From positions 118,204-182,203 of the forward strand of contig JAJDCQ010000065.1 of NCBI GenBank assembly GCA_029260755.1: a stretch of DNA of 64,000 nucleotides. The letters run 5' to 3'. Positions 43,457-52,840 of this stretch are shown here, in pieces (the first letter of the stretch is position 1; the number at the start of each line of letters is the position of its first letter). The notes under the pieces are model-generated. The model made no database searches, had not been told where the DNA came from, and saw nothing but the letters and a program-made list of their open reading frames with translations. The translations under genes and the position numbers were made by a program. This DNA comes from Planctomycetota bacterium (GTDB lineage Bacteria > Planctomycetota > J058 > JAJDCQ01).

Positions 43457-44128
43457 ATGAACGATACCCCCTCGACCTCCGTCTCCCGACGCCGCGGGCG
43501 CATCGCGATCGCGACCGCCGTCCTCGTCGTCGTGATCGCCGCGGTCCTCCTCGGGATAGCCGTCGTGTTCATCCGCCGGAACGCGGCCCGGACCCGTCGG
43601 CGCGCTGCCCTCGAAGATGCGGGACGCGTCCTCCAGTCGGCGTTCGACGACGGCCGACGGGCAGCGATCACGAAGCGACGGCCGCACAGGCTCATCCTCA
43701 TCGATCGCCCCGCCCGGTGGGAGCTCCGCATCGTCGACACCGCCATCGGCGCCGGCGTCGCCTCGACCTACTCGCTCCCCTATCGGATCGGCTTCGACTC
43801 GACCGTCGGCCCTGACGGCGACATCCAGATCGCCGGCTGCGGCGCGACCGTCCACGCCGATGTCCCGCCCGCCGGAGCGGCGGCCGCCGGTACCTTCACC
43901 TTTCTGAGGGACGGAACGATCGAACTGAGCGCGCCAGCCGCGGACGCGCCACCACCCGAGGTAGGCGGCCGCGACCTCTTCGATCTCGACCCCGTGCGCG
44001 ACCGGATCCCGCTCGACCTCGAGAGCGACATCCGGCTCCTTCACCGCGACGACGCCGGCCTCGTCGGCTACGTCGACGTGAATCCGTCGACGGGCCGCGT
44101 CCGGTTCGTCATCGTCGCGCCGCGCTGA
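43457..44128 (+). CDS. single-pass membrane protein, possibly GspH/FimT pseudopilin-like
   Basis: A protein of 223 aa. A short basic N-terminus leads to a hydrophobic helix at about 16-39 (IAIATAVLVVVIAAVLLGIA), then RRRAALEDAGRVLQSAFDDG, and a strand-rich domain (HRLILIDRPARWELRIVD, AGTFTFLRDGTIELS, GRVRFVIVAPR). A long N-terminal helix leading into a beta domain with a final VRFVIVAPR strand is reminiscent of GspH/FimT minor pseudopilins, but the prepilin-peptidase motif (G-F-T-x-x-E) is missing, so this is a weak match. It may simply be a membrane-anchored protein of unknown function. It follows the ATL gene by 59 bp on the same strand and may be cotranscribed. It converges with nadE, with only 18 bp between the stops. 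Confidence 0.6.
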   Translation: MNDTPSTSVSRRRGRIAIATAVLVVVIAAVLLGIAVVFIRRNAARTRRRAALEDAGRVLQSAFDDGRRAAITKRRPHRLILIDRPARWELRIVDTAIGAGVASTYSLPYRIGFDSTVGPDGDIQIAGCGATVHADVPPAGAAAAGTFTFLRDGTIELSAPAADAPPPEVGGRDLFDLDPVRDRIPLDLESDIRLLHRDDAGLVGYVDVNPSTGRVRFVIVAPR

Positions 44129-44146
44129 CCGCGTCCGCCGCCGCCG

Positions 44147-46150
44147 TCACGCGGGCGCCTCACCCGCGTCACGGAGCGCCCGGAGCTCGCGCTCGAAGCC
44201 GCCCGACAGGATCGGGAAGCGGCACCACGTCTTCGGGTCGAGGTTCGCGTCGTCGAGGTGGAAGCTCGGAGCGTAGCGCTCGCGCTTCCACTGGTTGCGG
44301 CACCACAGCTTGAAGAAGCGCTCGATCCACGGGACGAGCTGGGCGTCCTCGAACCGCTCGCCGAACTGCGCCCGCATCACGCGGAGCACCTCGACCGGGC
44401 CCTTCTTGTCGCGGATCGCCGCCCGCTCGATCGCGTCGAGCAGGTCGTAGGGCATGAGGTCGTCCTCGTCGGTCTGGAACGACTCCTGAGGGCGGAGCTC
44501 GGCGGTCGGCGTCTGCGCGTTCACGGCCGCGAGCGAGGGGACCGGGCCGAGGCCGCGCGGGCCATCGGCCTCGAGCCAGCGGAGCCACTCGCGCAGAAAC
44601 GCCTTGTCGATCCCGGCGATCGGCGAGACGCCGCCGGCCGTGTCGCCGTCCATCGTCGCGTAACCGACCGCCGCCTCGGACCGATTGCTCGTCGCGAGCA
44701 GGAGCGCGTTCCGCACGTTCGCCAGGAGCCAGATCGACGGGGCGCGCACCCGCGCCTGGACGTTCTGCAGCGCCAGGTCGTCGGTCTCCCACGTGAGCGG
44801 TCGGCCGAGGGCCGACTCGCCGAGGGCGATGTAGCCCTGCACGAGCGCGTCGACGTCGAGGACGTGGAAGGTCGCGCCGATCCCGTCGGCGACGGCGCGG
44901 GCCGCCTCGCGGGTCCGCTCGCTGCTGTTGGCCGTCGCCTGGTAGGCGCACGTGAGGAGCCGGGCGATCATCGCCCGCTCATCGGCCGCCTCGCCGAGCT
45001 TCGGGACGTGGGCGAGCTTCTCGAGAAACGCCTTCCGGCCGAGCTCGGCCGTGCCGAGGCGCACCGACAGCGCCACGAGGCACGCGACGGCCGCCGAGTC
45101 CGCCCCGCCGGACAGCGAGACGCAGAAGCCCCACGAGCGGCTCTTGCGGACGTAGTCGAAGAGGCCGAGGGCGACGGCGCGGGTGAACTCCTCCTCCTTG
45201 AGGGTGGCCGAGGTCTCCCAGTCGGCCGTCTCGATCCGTTCGGCGCTCGCGGCCGGGTCGGCGTGGGCGAACGCGACGCGCACCTCGTCGGCGGCGACGT
45301 CGACCGTCTCGGGGACGAACTCGGCGCTCGTCGCCTGGTTCATCCGGTTGCGAGCGACGTCGATGACCGCGCTCGTGATGGCGCGGTCGACGAAGCCGAG
45401 GCGCGGACCGGTCGCCAGGAGCGTCCCGCCGGATGCGATCAGCGCGCCGCCGTCGTAGATCGCGCGGCCGGATTCGTTGCCGAGGAGGTTACTGTAGACA
45501 TAGCCGCACGCGAACGCGCGGCTGCCCTCGACGACGAAGCCGCGGCGGACCTCGAGCTTGCCGAACGCGAAGTGGCTCGCGCTCGGGTTGAGGATCAGGT
45601 CGATCCCGCGCTGGGCGAGGAGCCGCCCCGGGCGGCTGGCGACCCAGGCGTCCTCGCAGATCTCGAAGCCGATCCGGAGGCCGCCGACGTCGAACTGGAG
45701 GTCGCCGATCGGGACGCGCTCGTCGTCCTCGAGGAGGTCGATCGTGGAGCGTCGCCCCTCGGGCCACGCGGTGAACCAGCGCGGCTCGTAGTGGATCCCG
45801 CTCGCGGCGAGGTAACGCTTCGGCACGACGCCGGCGATCCGCCCGTCGACGCAGAGGCACGCCCCGTTGTAGACGCGGTTGCGGTGCAGGACCGGGAGGC
45901 CGAGCGAGACGACCATGTCGGCCGTCGCCGGCAGCACCTCGCGGAGCACCTCGCGCGCCCCGGCGATCACGTCCTGACTGAGGAAGGCGTCCTCGCAGCC
46001 GTAGCCGGTCAGGCACATCTCGGGGAGGCACAGGACCTGGACGCCGTCCCGGCGCGCGTCGTCGATCGCCCCGAGGACGTTCGCGACGTTCCCGTCCCAG
46101 GCGAGCGGCGTCTGGTTGAGGATGGCGGCGGCGACGCGGACGCGATTCAT
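44147..46150 (-). CDS. nadE: glutamine-dependent NAD+ synthetase
   Basis: A protein of 667 aa, the long two-domain form. The N-terminal nitrilase-type glutaminase has the complete triad: Glu44 (LPEMCLTGYGCED), Lys111 (VVPKRYLA) and Cys165 (FEICEDAW). The C-terminal synthetase has the ATP pyrophosphatase loop SLSGGADSAA (346-354), ATSNRSEAAVGYATMDGD split here as TSNRSEAAVGY and MDGDTAGG, and the terminal WCRFPILSGG. It amidates nicotinic acid adenine dinucleotide to NAD+ in the cytosol, with NH3 channelled from Gln. It is the last gene of a same-strand row that starts with pncB and prs, 82 bp behind the giant kinase gene, so it closes an NAD synthesis operon in which only the adenylyltransferase step (NadD) is missing. 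Confidence 0.95.
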   Translation of the reverse strand: MNRVRVAAAILNQTPLAWDGNVANVLGAIDDARRDGVQVLCLPEMCLTGYGCEDAFLSQDVIAGAREVLREVLPATADMVVSLGLPVLHRNRVYNGACLCVDGRIAGVVPKRYLAASGIHYEPRWFTAWPEGRRSTIDLLEDDERVPIGDLQFDVGGLRIGFEICEDAWVASRPGRLLAQRGIDLILNPSASHFAFGKLEVRRGFVVEGSRAFACGYVYSNLLGNESGRAIYDGGALIASGGTLLATGPRLGFVDRAITSAVIDVARNRMNQATSAEFVPETVDVAADEVRVAFAHADPAASAERIETADWETSATLKEEEFTRAVALGLFDYVRKSRSWGFCVSLSGGADSAAVACLVALSVRLGTAELGRKAFLEKLAHVPKLGEAADERAMIARLLTCAYQATANSSERTREAARAVADGIGATFHVLDVDALVQGYIALGESALGRPLTWETDDLALQNVQARVRAPSIWLLANVRNALLLATSNRSEAAVGYATMDGDTAGGVSPIAGIDKAFLREWLRWLEADGPRGLGPVPSLAAVNAQTPTAELRPQESFQTDEDDLMPYDLLDAIERAAIRDKKGPVEVLRVMRAQFGERFEDAQLVPWIERFFKLWCRNQWKRERYAPSFHLDDANLDPKTWCRFPILSGGFERELRALRDAGEAPA

Positions 46151-46232
46151 CGAGCGCTCTCCGAGCTGAAAGGCGTGAGGCCGGTGAAGCTAGACGACGC
46201 GACGAGGGCGCGCAAGGCGTCCGCAGCAGACG

Positions 46233-49200
46233 TCAGTCGTCCTTGGGCCCGAGGACCCGGCGTTCGAGGTAGCCGTCGGGGAGCCTTCGTCGCGCGAGGT
46301 CGAGGACGGCGACGCCGCGCGCCTCGGCGTCGAGGAGCAGCCGGCGGATCTCTCCGTGATCCCGGAACCCGTACCACCAGCGACAGAGGGCGACGATCGC
46401 CCCGGCATCGTCGGGCCGACGCGCCACGACCTGTCGAAGATCATCGCGGGCCCGCCAGGCGTGGTTCCCGAGGGGAGCCCCGCGGACGCCGAACGACTTG
46501 AAGAGCCGGGGCGCGTTCTCGATGAGGAGCGCGCGTTGGGTGAGCAGGTCGATCCGCCCCGGCCGCACGCTCTCCCAGCGCGAGAGCCACGAGAGCTCGA
46601 CGACGAGCAGGTCGTGGACCGCCGGCCGGACTGGCCCGAAGCTCGCCTCGTCGACGCCGGCGAGGATGGCCGCCCGCTCGCGCCGGACCGCCTCGACGCG
46701 CGCCGCGAAGAAGCGATCGAGGTCGGCCTCGGCCACCCCGGCCTCGACCGGAGGGAGCCAGAGCCGCGGGATGGTCTGGAAGCTGAGCCCGTTGCCGAGG
46801 CGGGCGAGGCCGGGCCAGAAGGGGAGTCGGCGGCCGAGGCCACAGAGCGCCTCCCAGCGTCGAAGGACCGCCCGGACGGGCGCGGTCTCGGCCCGATCTT
46901 CCCGGTCGAGGGCGTCGGCCAGCGGCCGGGTGGCGTCGCCTCCCTCACCGCGCAGGAAGCAGAGGATGGCTCGCCCGAGGGCCGCCTCGGGCGAGGTCGC
47001 CGCGGGCGGAGCGCGCCCGAGCGCGTCGCGGATGAGCACGCGGAGCGCCGACTGCGCGCCGGGCGAGAGCGCGTCACCGAACCGGATCACCGCGAGCATG
47101 AGGGCGAGCGGGCAGGCGTCGAGCAGCGCGGCGATCGCCGGGGCCGCCTCCCCGCGGGGCAGCTCGGGATGCCGCGTTTCGAGGTCGAGACGCTCGAGGA
47201 GGAGGGTCGTCCGGCGAAGCGGGTCGTCGGCCTCCGCCACCGCGCGGTCGTACGCCCGGGCGACCGCCTCCGCCGCCCCGATGCGCGCGGCTGGGTCCTC
47301 GACGAGGTCGAGACGAACGGCCCGGCGAACCGCCCGGGCGCGGACGTCGCGTTGACCGCGACCGACGCGAACCGACTCCAGGTCGTCGCCCTCGATCCGG
47401 ATGCGCTCGACGACGACCCGCGCGCTCGGAGGCGTGTTGTCGCCTTGTCCCTTGCGCGACCACGCCGCCGAGTAGAAACCGGCGAGGTAGGGACCGGAGG
47501 AGAGGGCGACCGTCGACCGACCGTCTCGCCGGAGGAGCTCGACCCCTGCGCCCTCATCGAGCCCGTCGCCCGAATCGCCCGCCTCGCCCTCGACGTCGGT
47601 GAGATCGCGGAGAACGAACCGCGTCCAGCGGGTGGGCGCGTCGTGCTCCAGGATCGCTCGCAGGCGCGCTCGGTAGACGCGCCCTCCCCGCAGCTCGGTC
47701 TGGACGATCTCCCCCAGGGCGTCTCGCACCGCCCCGGGTCGGAGCGGCCGACTCTGGACCGGACGTCCGACCCCGGGGACGACCGGCTGACGGAACGTGC
47801 TCGCGCTCCCGGTCGCCCAGAGCTTGGCCCCGATCGTGAGTCCTTCGATCGCGCGGTCGGTCGCCGGCTCGGGCGGCATCGGGTCGGTCAGCCCGCGGAG
47901 CTCGTCGAGGTCGCGGAAGAGCCCGACCTCGATCTGGCCGGCCCAGGTCCGGCGCTCGATCGAGAAGTCGACGACCAGACGGGTCAGACCCTCGCGGATC
48001 TCCACCGGCACGCCTGCCCACGACGTGACGTCGCGCGCGACCGACGCGACGAGCCCGGTCCTCGGCTCCAGGCGGGCGCGGACGGGGTCGCTCGCCTCGA
48101 GCTGCTCGAGATCCGCGGCCCCGGATCGGCGGAAGTCGATCTCGACGACGGACCGGCGGGAGTCCGGGCTGGTCCCTCGCGCCTGGACGAGACGCTGCAG
48201 CCGCTCCTGATCGGCCAGCTCGACCGGCGAGAGGTCGGCGCCGGTCGCGGCGACGTGGGCCAGCCGCGCTACAAGGTCGCGGTCGAGCGCGGCGGTGCGC
48301 CCCCGGGCGAGGTGACGCGCCTCGATCAGCGTCACGCGGGCGAGGGCGACCGGGTCGGCGACGCGGTCCCGGAACCGATCGATCTCGTCGAGGAGCACGC
48401 CGTCGGGCAAGCGCTGCGTGTCGCGCTCGCGCCGATCGAGGAGCGACAGCCACGCATCCTCGAGCTCGTCGCTCCGTCCCTGCGCATCGATCCGCCGCGT
48501 CACCGCCTCGATCGCGGCGAGGTCGAAGCCCAGCCCGCCGAGCACCGAGACGATCGAGGTGCCGCCCCCGAGCCGACGCCGTCCGGAGACATCGGGGCGG
48601 GCGGCTCCGACCCCGTGGACGTCGAGACCGGCTCGTCCGCGTCGAACGACGATCTCGTCGTCGCCGTCGCCGTCGAGGTCGCCGCTCGCCACGATCCGCT
48701 CGGCCTCGCCGGCCGGCAGGTCGAGGTTGAGGAGGGCGCCTTCGAGGGCGACCTCCACGATCCGGAGCCGGCTCCGCTCGACCGCGCGGCCGCCGCGCTC
48801 GCCGAACACGGGCGTCGCGGCCCACAGCGCGTAGAGCCGGCCGCCGCGGCGCGGCCGGACGAGGTGCAGCCCCTCGACCTCCCAGAGGATCTGCTCGGCC
48901 GGGTCGACCTCCAGCGCGGCGTGGGGCCGGTGGAAGACCCGATCGAGAACCTGGCGGCCGTCCGACGCCCAGACCGCGAGCCCGGGAGGCGAGGTGGCCG
49001 ACTGGATCGCGACGGCCTCGCGGATGTGCACGGCGACGATCTCGTTTCCGCCGTCGCCATCGACGTCGGCGAGGGCGAGCCCGCGGACGGTCCCGATGCG
49101 CTTCGGGGGTGCGAGCGGCCGGGTCGGATCGGCGCCGAAGATCTTGATCCAGAACGCCTCCCAGACGCCGTAGGCCATCACGAGCCGCCGCGCGCCGTCG

Positions 49201-51872
49201 GGCCCGAGCGGGCCGTCGATGAAGGCGCTCGGGAACTGCGTCCCGGCCGAGCGCGGGTTCGCGTGCCCGATCTTGCTCCCGACGGCGCGGCCCGGCTCGA
49301 ACCGGAGGTAGAGGCCGTCCGCCTCGTCGGTGCCGAGGACGCAGGCGAGCTCGCTCGTCGCCGGATCGTCGTCGAGCTCGATGAAGCGCAACCCCTCGCC
49401 GACCGGCGTCGACTGGCGAGCGAACACCTTGACGACGCCGCCTCGATCGACGATCAGACGGTTGGTCGGCCCGGTGAAGTAGGCTCGGATCGGGTCCCTC
49501 GCGGTCCCGCCGACGGCCGCGGCCACGACCTCCTCGCCCCGCCGGAGCTCCGGCCCGTCGACCTCAGCGGTGAGCTCGAGCTCCCCGTCGGCGCCGAGCA
49601 CGAACGTCCGGAGGTGACCGTCATCGGCGAACACGGCGAGCCGGGGGGGATCGCCCGGGACGACGCGCACGACCTGGAGAGGGTCGCGCTCGCGCGCGTC
49701 GTCGATCCGGAGCGACGCGACCGGAGCGAGCGAGCCGACCAGCTCGACGAGGGCGGCCGAGGTCTCCTGCTCCCTGGGGCCGAGTCCGGCGAGCTCGTCG
49801 GCGGCGAGCGCGAAGTCGAGCCCCGAGAGGCGACGGCTGGAACGCGCGATGAGCAGACGGTCGCGTTCGGGGCTGCGGTCCTCCTCGAGGAGGTGACCCA
49901 GCGCCGCGATCGCCGCGGGTCCCTCCAGCGCGCTCGCCAGCTCGGCGAGGCTCGCGAGCCCCTCGGGTCCGTCCGGATCGATGGCACACGCCATCGCGAA
50001 GGCCTCGCGCGCCCGACGTCGGACCCGGAGGCCGCGACGGCGCGCGTCGACGAAGCGCGCCCTGGCCTGGTCGGCGGCGAGCGCTCCGTCGGGGACGTCG
50101 GGATCCACCGTGTCGGCCAGGGCGCGGTCGGCCTCCGCGGCCCCGTCGAGCTCGTCCGCCCGGGCGGAGCGTCGAAGGCCGAGCGTCCGGTACACGCGCG
50201 CCTCGACCGCGCCGACCTCGTCGAACGGGTCGGGCTCCAGGCGGTCGTCGAGCCGCGCGCGGGCGAGCGCCTCCTCCTCCGGTCCGAGCTCGTCGGCGCG
50301 AGCCTCCCAGGCAGCGCGGCCGATCTTCGTCGCGGCCTCGACCGCCTCCTCGAGAGCGTGCCGGGTCGCGGCGTCGATGGAGCCATCGATGTCGTCGGCG
50401 TCATCGAGGTCCGGCTCGTCGAGGAGGGTGACGCGCTCGAGGATCGCGTCGATCGCCGACCGACCGGCCTCGACGTCGCGGGCGAACGCGTCGGCGACCT
50501 CGATCGCCTCGGCCGCCCGGCGCCGCGCAGCCAGCTCGGGAGCGGCGAGGGCGAACCATGCGCTCGCCGCGGTCGCCGCGAGCAGGCCCACCGTCACGGC
50601 GGCTGCGGCCGCGCGGTTGCGACGGAGCCCGCGTCGGAGCCGCTCGATCGCGGTGGGCGGACGCGCCGTGATCGCCTCGCCCGCGACCCACCGGCGGGCG
50701 TCGTCGGCGAGCTCCCGCGCGCTCGGGTAGCGTCGCGCCGGGTCCTTCTCGAGGGCGTGGAGGCAGATCGTCTCGACGTCGCGGGCGAGCTCGGAGCGGA
50801 TCGCGCGGGGGGCTTCCGGCTCCCGGTTCAGGACCTGGTTGATGATGTTGACCAGGGTCGGTCCCTGGAACGGCGGGCGGCCGGTGAGGCACTCGTAGAG
50901 GATCGCTCCGATGCCGTAGACGTCGGCGAGCGGTCCGGCCTCCTCGCCGGCCGCCTGCTCGGGCGCCATGTAGGCCGGCGTGCCGAGGAGCGCGCCCGAG
51001 ACGGTCAGACCGGCGCCGCCGTCGTCGACCTCCTTGGCGAGGCCGAAGTCCATCACCTTGGCGACGTCGCCCTCGGCGACGAGGACGTTCTCGGGCTTCA
51101 GATCACGGTGGACGATCCCCTCGGCGTGGGCGGCGGCGACGGCGCCGGCGACCTGCGCGACGAGGGCGAGGGCGCGCCGCGCCTCGAGCGGACCCTCGTC
51201 GCGGATGAGCGCGCGGAGGCTCGGCCCGTCGACGAGCTCCATCGTCAGGAACTGGAGCCCCTCCTCCTCGCCGACCTCGAAGATCGGAACGACGTTCGGA
51301 TGGCTCAGCTTCGCGGCGGTCCGCGCCTCGCGGAGGAAGCGCTCGACCTCCTCGGGCCCCGCGCCGTCGCCGGCGAGGAGCACCTTGAGGGCGACGGTTC
51401 GCCGCATCACCTCGTGCTCACCGACGAACACCGCGCCCATTCCGCCGCGAGCGAGGAGACGGACAAGCCGGTAGGGCCCGAGCCTCGTCCCCGACGGGAG
51501 CTCGGCTCCGGGCGGCGCGCGGAGCGCGCGCCGGACGAGGTCGACGTCGCTCACGGAGCCACTCGCCGTCGCCGCTCGGGGCGCCGGGGAGGCCGCGCCG
51601 TCCATCCCGCCCGGCGTGGCCGCGAGGCGACCCGAGCTCGGCGGCGCCGCCGGCCCCGGATGCGCCATGGTCGGCGCGCTCTCGCCGAGGGCGACGGCGA
51701 GCGCGTCGGGGCGGACGAGGCCGCGGCTCTGCAGGTGCACGGCGAGGTCGATCCGCGCCGCGTCGGCCTCGACCCACACCCGGCGCGCGACCGTCGGGTC
51801 CAGGAGCCCCGCCCGGACGACGGCGTCCGCGATCCAGGCGTTGCGCTCGGGGCCAGTCGCGGGCGAGGTCAT
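46233..51872 (-). CDS. giant membrane Ser/Thr protein kinase with FG-GAP (VCBS-like) repeats
   Basis: A protein of 1879 aa. A small helical N-terminal region (about 10-65), then a Pro/Ala linker, precede the kinase at about 130-400: ARGGMG loop, Lys163, HRDLKPEN with Asp257, DFG at 275-277 and APEQ. A transmembrane helix at about 421-444 follows. The extracytoplasmic part has a helical TPR-like stretch (about 450-750) and a propeller region with calcium-loop motifs DVDGDGGNE (about 937) and DLDGDGDDE (about 1070), as in FG-GAP repeats. It ends in a beta-rich and a helical tail. It starts 8 bp after the prs stop and lies ahead of nadE, so this kinase sits inside the NAD gene row. Whether it controls NAD enzymes or is only cotranscribed is unknown. 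Confidence 0.88.
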   Translation of the reverse strand: MTSPATGPERNAWIADAVVRAGLLDPTVARRVWVEADAARIDLAVHLQSRGLVRPDALAVALGESAPTMAHPGPAAPPSSGRLAATPGGMDGAASPAPRAATASGSVSDVDLVRRALRAPPGAELPSGTRLGPYRLVRLLARGGMGAVFVGEHEVMRRTVALKVLLAGDGAGPEEVERFLREARTAAKLSHPNVVPIFEVGEEEGLQFLTMELVDGPSLRALIRDEGPLEARRALALVAQVAGAVAAAHAEGIVHRDLKPENVLVAEGDVAKVMDFGLAKEVDDGGAGLTVSGALLGTPAYMAPEQAAGEEAGPLADVYGIGAILYECLTGRPPFQGPTLVNIINQVLNREPEAPRAIRSELARDVETICLHALEKDPARRYPSARELADDARRWVAGEAITARPPTAIERLRRGLRRNRAAAAAVTVGLLAATAASAWFALAAPELAARRRAAEAIEVADAFARDVEAGRSAIDAILERVTLLDEPDLDDADDIDGSIDAATRHALEEAVEAATKIGRAAWEARADELGPEEEALARARLDDRLEPDPFDEVGAVEARVYRTLGLRRSARADELDGAAEADRALADTVDPDVPDGALAADQARARFVDARRRGLRVRRRAREAFAMACAIDPDGPEGLASLAELASALEGPAAIAALGHLLEEDRSPERDRLLIARSSRRLSGLDFALAADELAGLGPREQETSAALVELVGSLAPVASLRIDDARERDPLQVVRVVPGDPPRLAVFADDGHLRTFVLGADGELELTAEVDGPELRRGEEVVAAAVGGTARDPIRAYFTGPTNRLIVDRGGVVKVFARQSTPVGEGLRFIELDDDPATSELACVLGTDEADGLYLRFEPGRAVGSKIGHANPRSAGTQFPSAFIDGPLGPDGARRLVMAYGVWEAFWIKIFGADPTRPLAPPKRIGTVRGLALADVDGDGGNEIVAVHIREAVAIQSATSPPGLAVWASDGRQVLDRVFHRPHAALEVDPAEQILWEVEGLHLVRPRRGGRLYALWAATPVFGERGGRAVERSRLRIVEVALEGALLNLDLPAGEAERIVASGDLDGDGDDEIVVRRGRAGLDVHGVGAARPDVSGRRRLGGGTSIVSVLGGLGFDLAAIEAVTRRIDAQGRSDELEDAWLSLLDRRERDTQRLPDGVLLDEIDRFRDRVADPVALARVTLIEARHLARGRTAALDRDLVARLAHVAATGADLSPVELADQERLQRLVQARGTSPDSRRSVVEIDFRRSGAADLEQLEASDPVRARLEPRTGLVASVARDVTSWAGVPVEIREGLTRLVVDFSIERRTWAGQIEVGLFRDLDELRGLTDPMPPEPATDRAIEGLTIGAKLWATGSASTFRQPVVPGVGRPVQSRPLRPGAVRDALGEIVQTELRGGRVYRARLRAILEHDAPTRWTRFVLRDLTDVEGEAGDSGDGLDEGAGVELLRRDGRSTVALSSGPYLAGFYSAAWSRKGQGDNTPPSARVVVERIRIEGDDLESVRVGRGQRDVRARAVRRAVRLDLVEDPAARIGAAEAVARAYDRAVAEADDPLRRTTLLLERLDLETRHPELPRGEAAPAIAALLDACPLALMLAVIRFGDALSPGAQSALRVLIRDALGRAPPAATSPEAALGRAILCFLRGEGGDATRPLADALDREDRAETAPVRAVLRRWEALCGLGRRLPFWPGLARLGNGLSFQTIPRLWLPPVEAGVAEADLDRFFAARVEAVRRERAAILAGVDEASFGPVRPAVHDLLVVELSWLSRWESVRPGRIDLLTQRALLIENAPRLFKSFGVRGAPLGNHAWRARDDLRQVVARRPDDAGAIVALCRWWYGFRDHGEIRRLLLDAEARGVAVLDLARRRLPDGYLERRVLGPKDD

Positions 51873-51880
51873 CCCACGGC

Positions 51881-52840
51881 TCAGTTGTGGGCGCCGGCGA
51901 GGAAGGCGCCGAGGAGCGGCCCGATCGAGACCACCTCGAGGAACCCGTCGGCCGGCGGCGTCCCGGCGACCTCTCCTACCCGCGGATGGCTGTCGGTGAC
52001 CACGACGCGCTCGAGCAGGCCGCTTGCCCGGAGTCGACCGACAGCGTCGCCGGGGAAGACGCCGTGAGTGGCGATGGCGACGATCGAGGTCGCGCCGGCG
52101 TCGCGGTAGGCGGCCGCCGCGTTCAGGAGCGAGCTGCCGCTCCGGATCATGTCGTCGTAGATGACGACGCGGGCGCCCTCGACCTGGGCGCTCACCGCGC
52201 TCACCTCGGTCGTCGCTCCGTCGAGGCGGCGCTTGAAGACGAACGACGCGCGGACGCCGGCGTCGTTCGCGAGCGACTCGACCCACTTCGCCCGCCCGGC
52301 GTCGGTGCAGGCGAAGACGAAGCTCTCGCCGCCGAGGCGACGGGCCGCCGCGAGGATCAGCTCCTTGGCGTAGAGATGGACCGGGGTCAGGCCGGCCTCG
52401 AAGTAGTGGGGGATTCCGGCGACGTGCAGGTCGAGCAGGACGACGCGGTTGCCGACATCCGCCGGCGGGATCGAGCTGAGCAGCCGCGCCCTCGTCTTCG
52501 CCGTGACGACCTCGCCGGCGCGCACCGCCCGCTCCATCGTCGAGTAGCCGAAGTAGGGGACGAGCAGCGTCAGGCTCCGCGCCCCGTTCATGGTGAGGCC
52601 GCAGGCGAGGTCGTAGAGCTCGAGCGTGTCCTCGTCCGACGCGGTCCCGCCGACGACGGCGACGTCGCGGCCGACGACGGGCGCGGCGACGCGCTGGTAG
52701 CGCTCGCCGTCGGGGAACGCCCGGAGCTCGCGCTCGCCGGCCTCGAGACAGTCCACGGTCGAGGCGATGACGGCCTCGGCGAGCGGGCGGTACCGCTGGG
52801 TCGCGAAGACGATCATCGGCTGGCCGGTCGCCACGATCAC
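51881..52840 (-). CDS. prs: ribose-phosphate pyrophosphokinase (PRPP synthetase-like)
   Basis: A protein of 319 aa, normal for the family. It starts at GTG 52840 overlapping the pncB stop (GTGA); an internal ATG (after VATGQP) is a possible alternative start. Family marks: [12 protein letters not shown] near the N-terminus, [16 protein letters not shown] in place of the usual YARQDRK loop, the ribose-5-phosphate/metal segment [11 protein letters not shown], and the PRPP loop [14 protein letters not shown]. The ATP-site loop is divergent from the classic class I enzyme, so it may be a class of its own or prefer other effectors. It makes PRPP, the co-substrate of the neighbouring PncB. Close coupling of the two genes suggests local PRPP supply for nicotinate salvage. 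It may not be the only Prs of the cell. Confidence 0.85.
   Translation of the reverse strand: MIVATGQPMIVFATQRYRPLAEAVIASTVDCLEAGERELRAFPDGERYQRVAAPVVGRDVAVVGGTASDEDTLELYDLACGLTMNGARSLTLLVPYFGYSTMERAVRAGEVVTAKTRARLLSSIPPADVGNRVVLLDLHVAGIPHYFEAGLTPVHLYAKELILAAARRLGGESFVFACTDAGRAKWVESLANDAGVRASFVFKRRLDGATTEVSAVSAQVEGARVVIYDDMIRSGSSLLNAAAAYRDAGATSIVAIATHGVFPGDAVGRLRASGLLERVVVTDSHPRVGEVAGTPPADGFLEVVSIGPLLGAFLAGAHN

Noticed and set aside
43457..44128. Firm assignment as GspH pseudopilin.
   Set aside because: The prepilin peptidase motif is missing, so only a tentative resemblance is stated.
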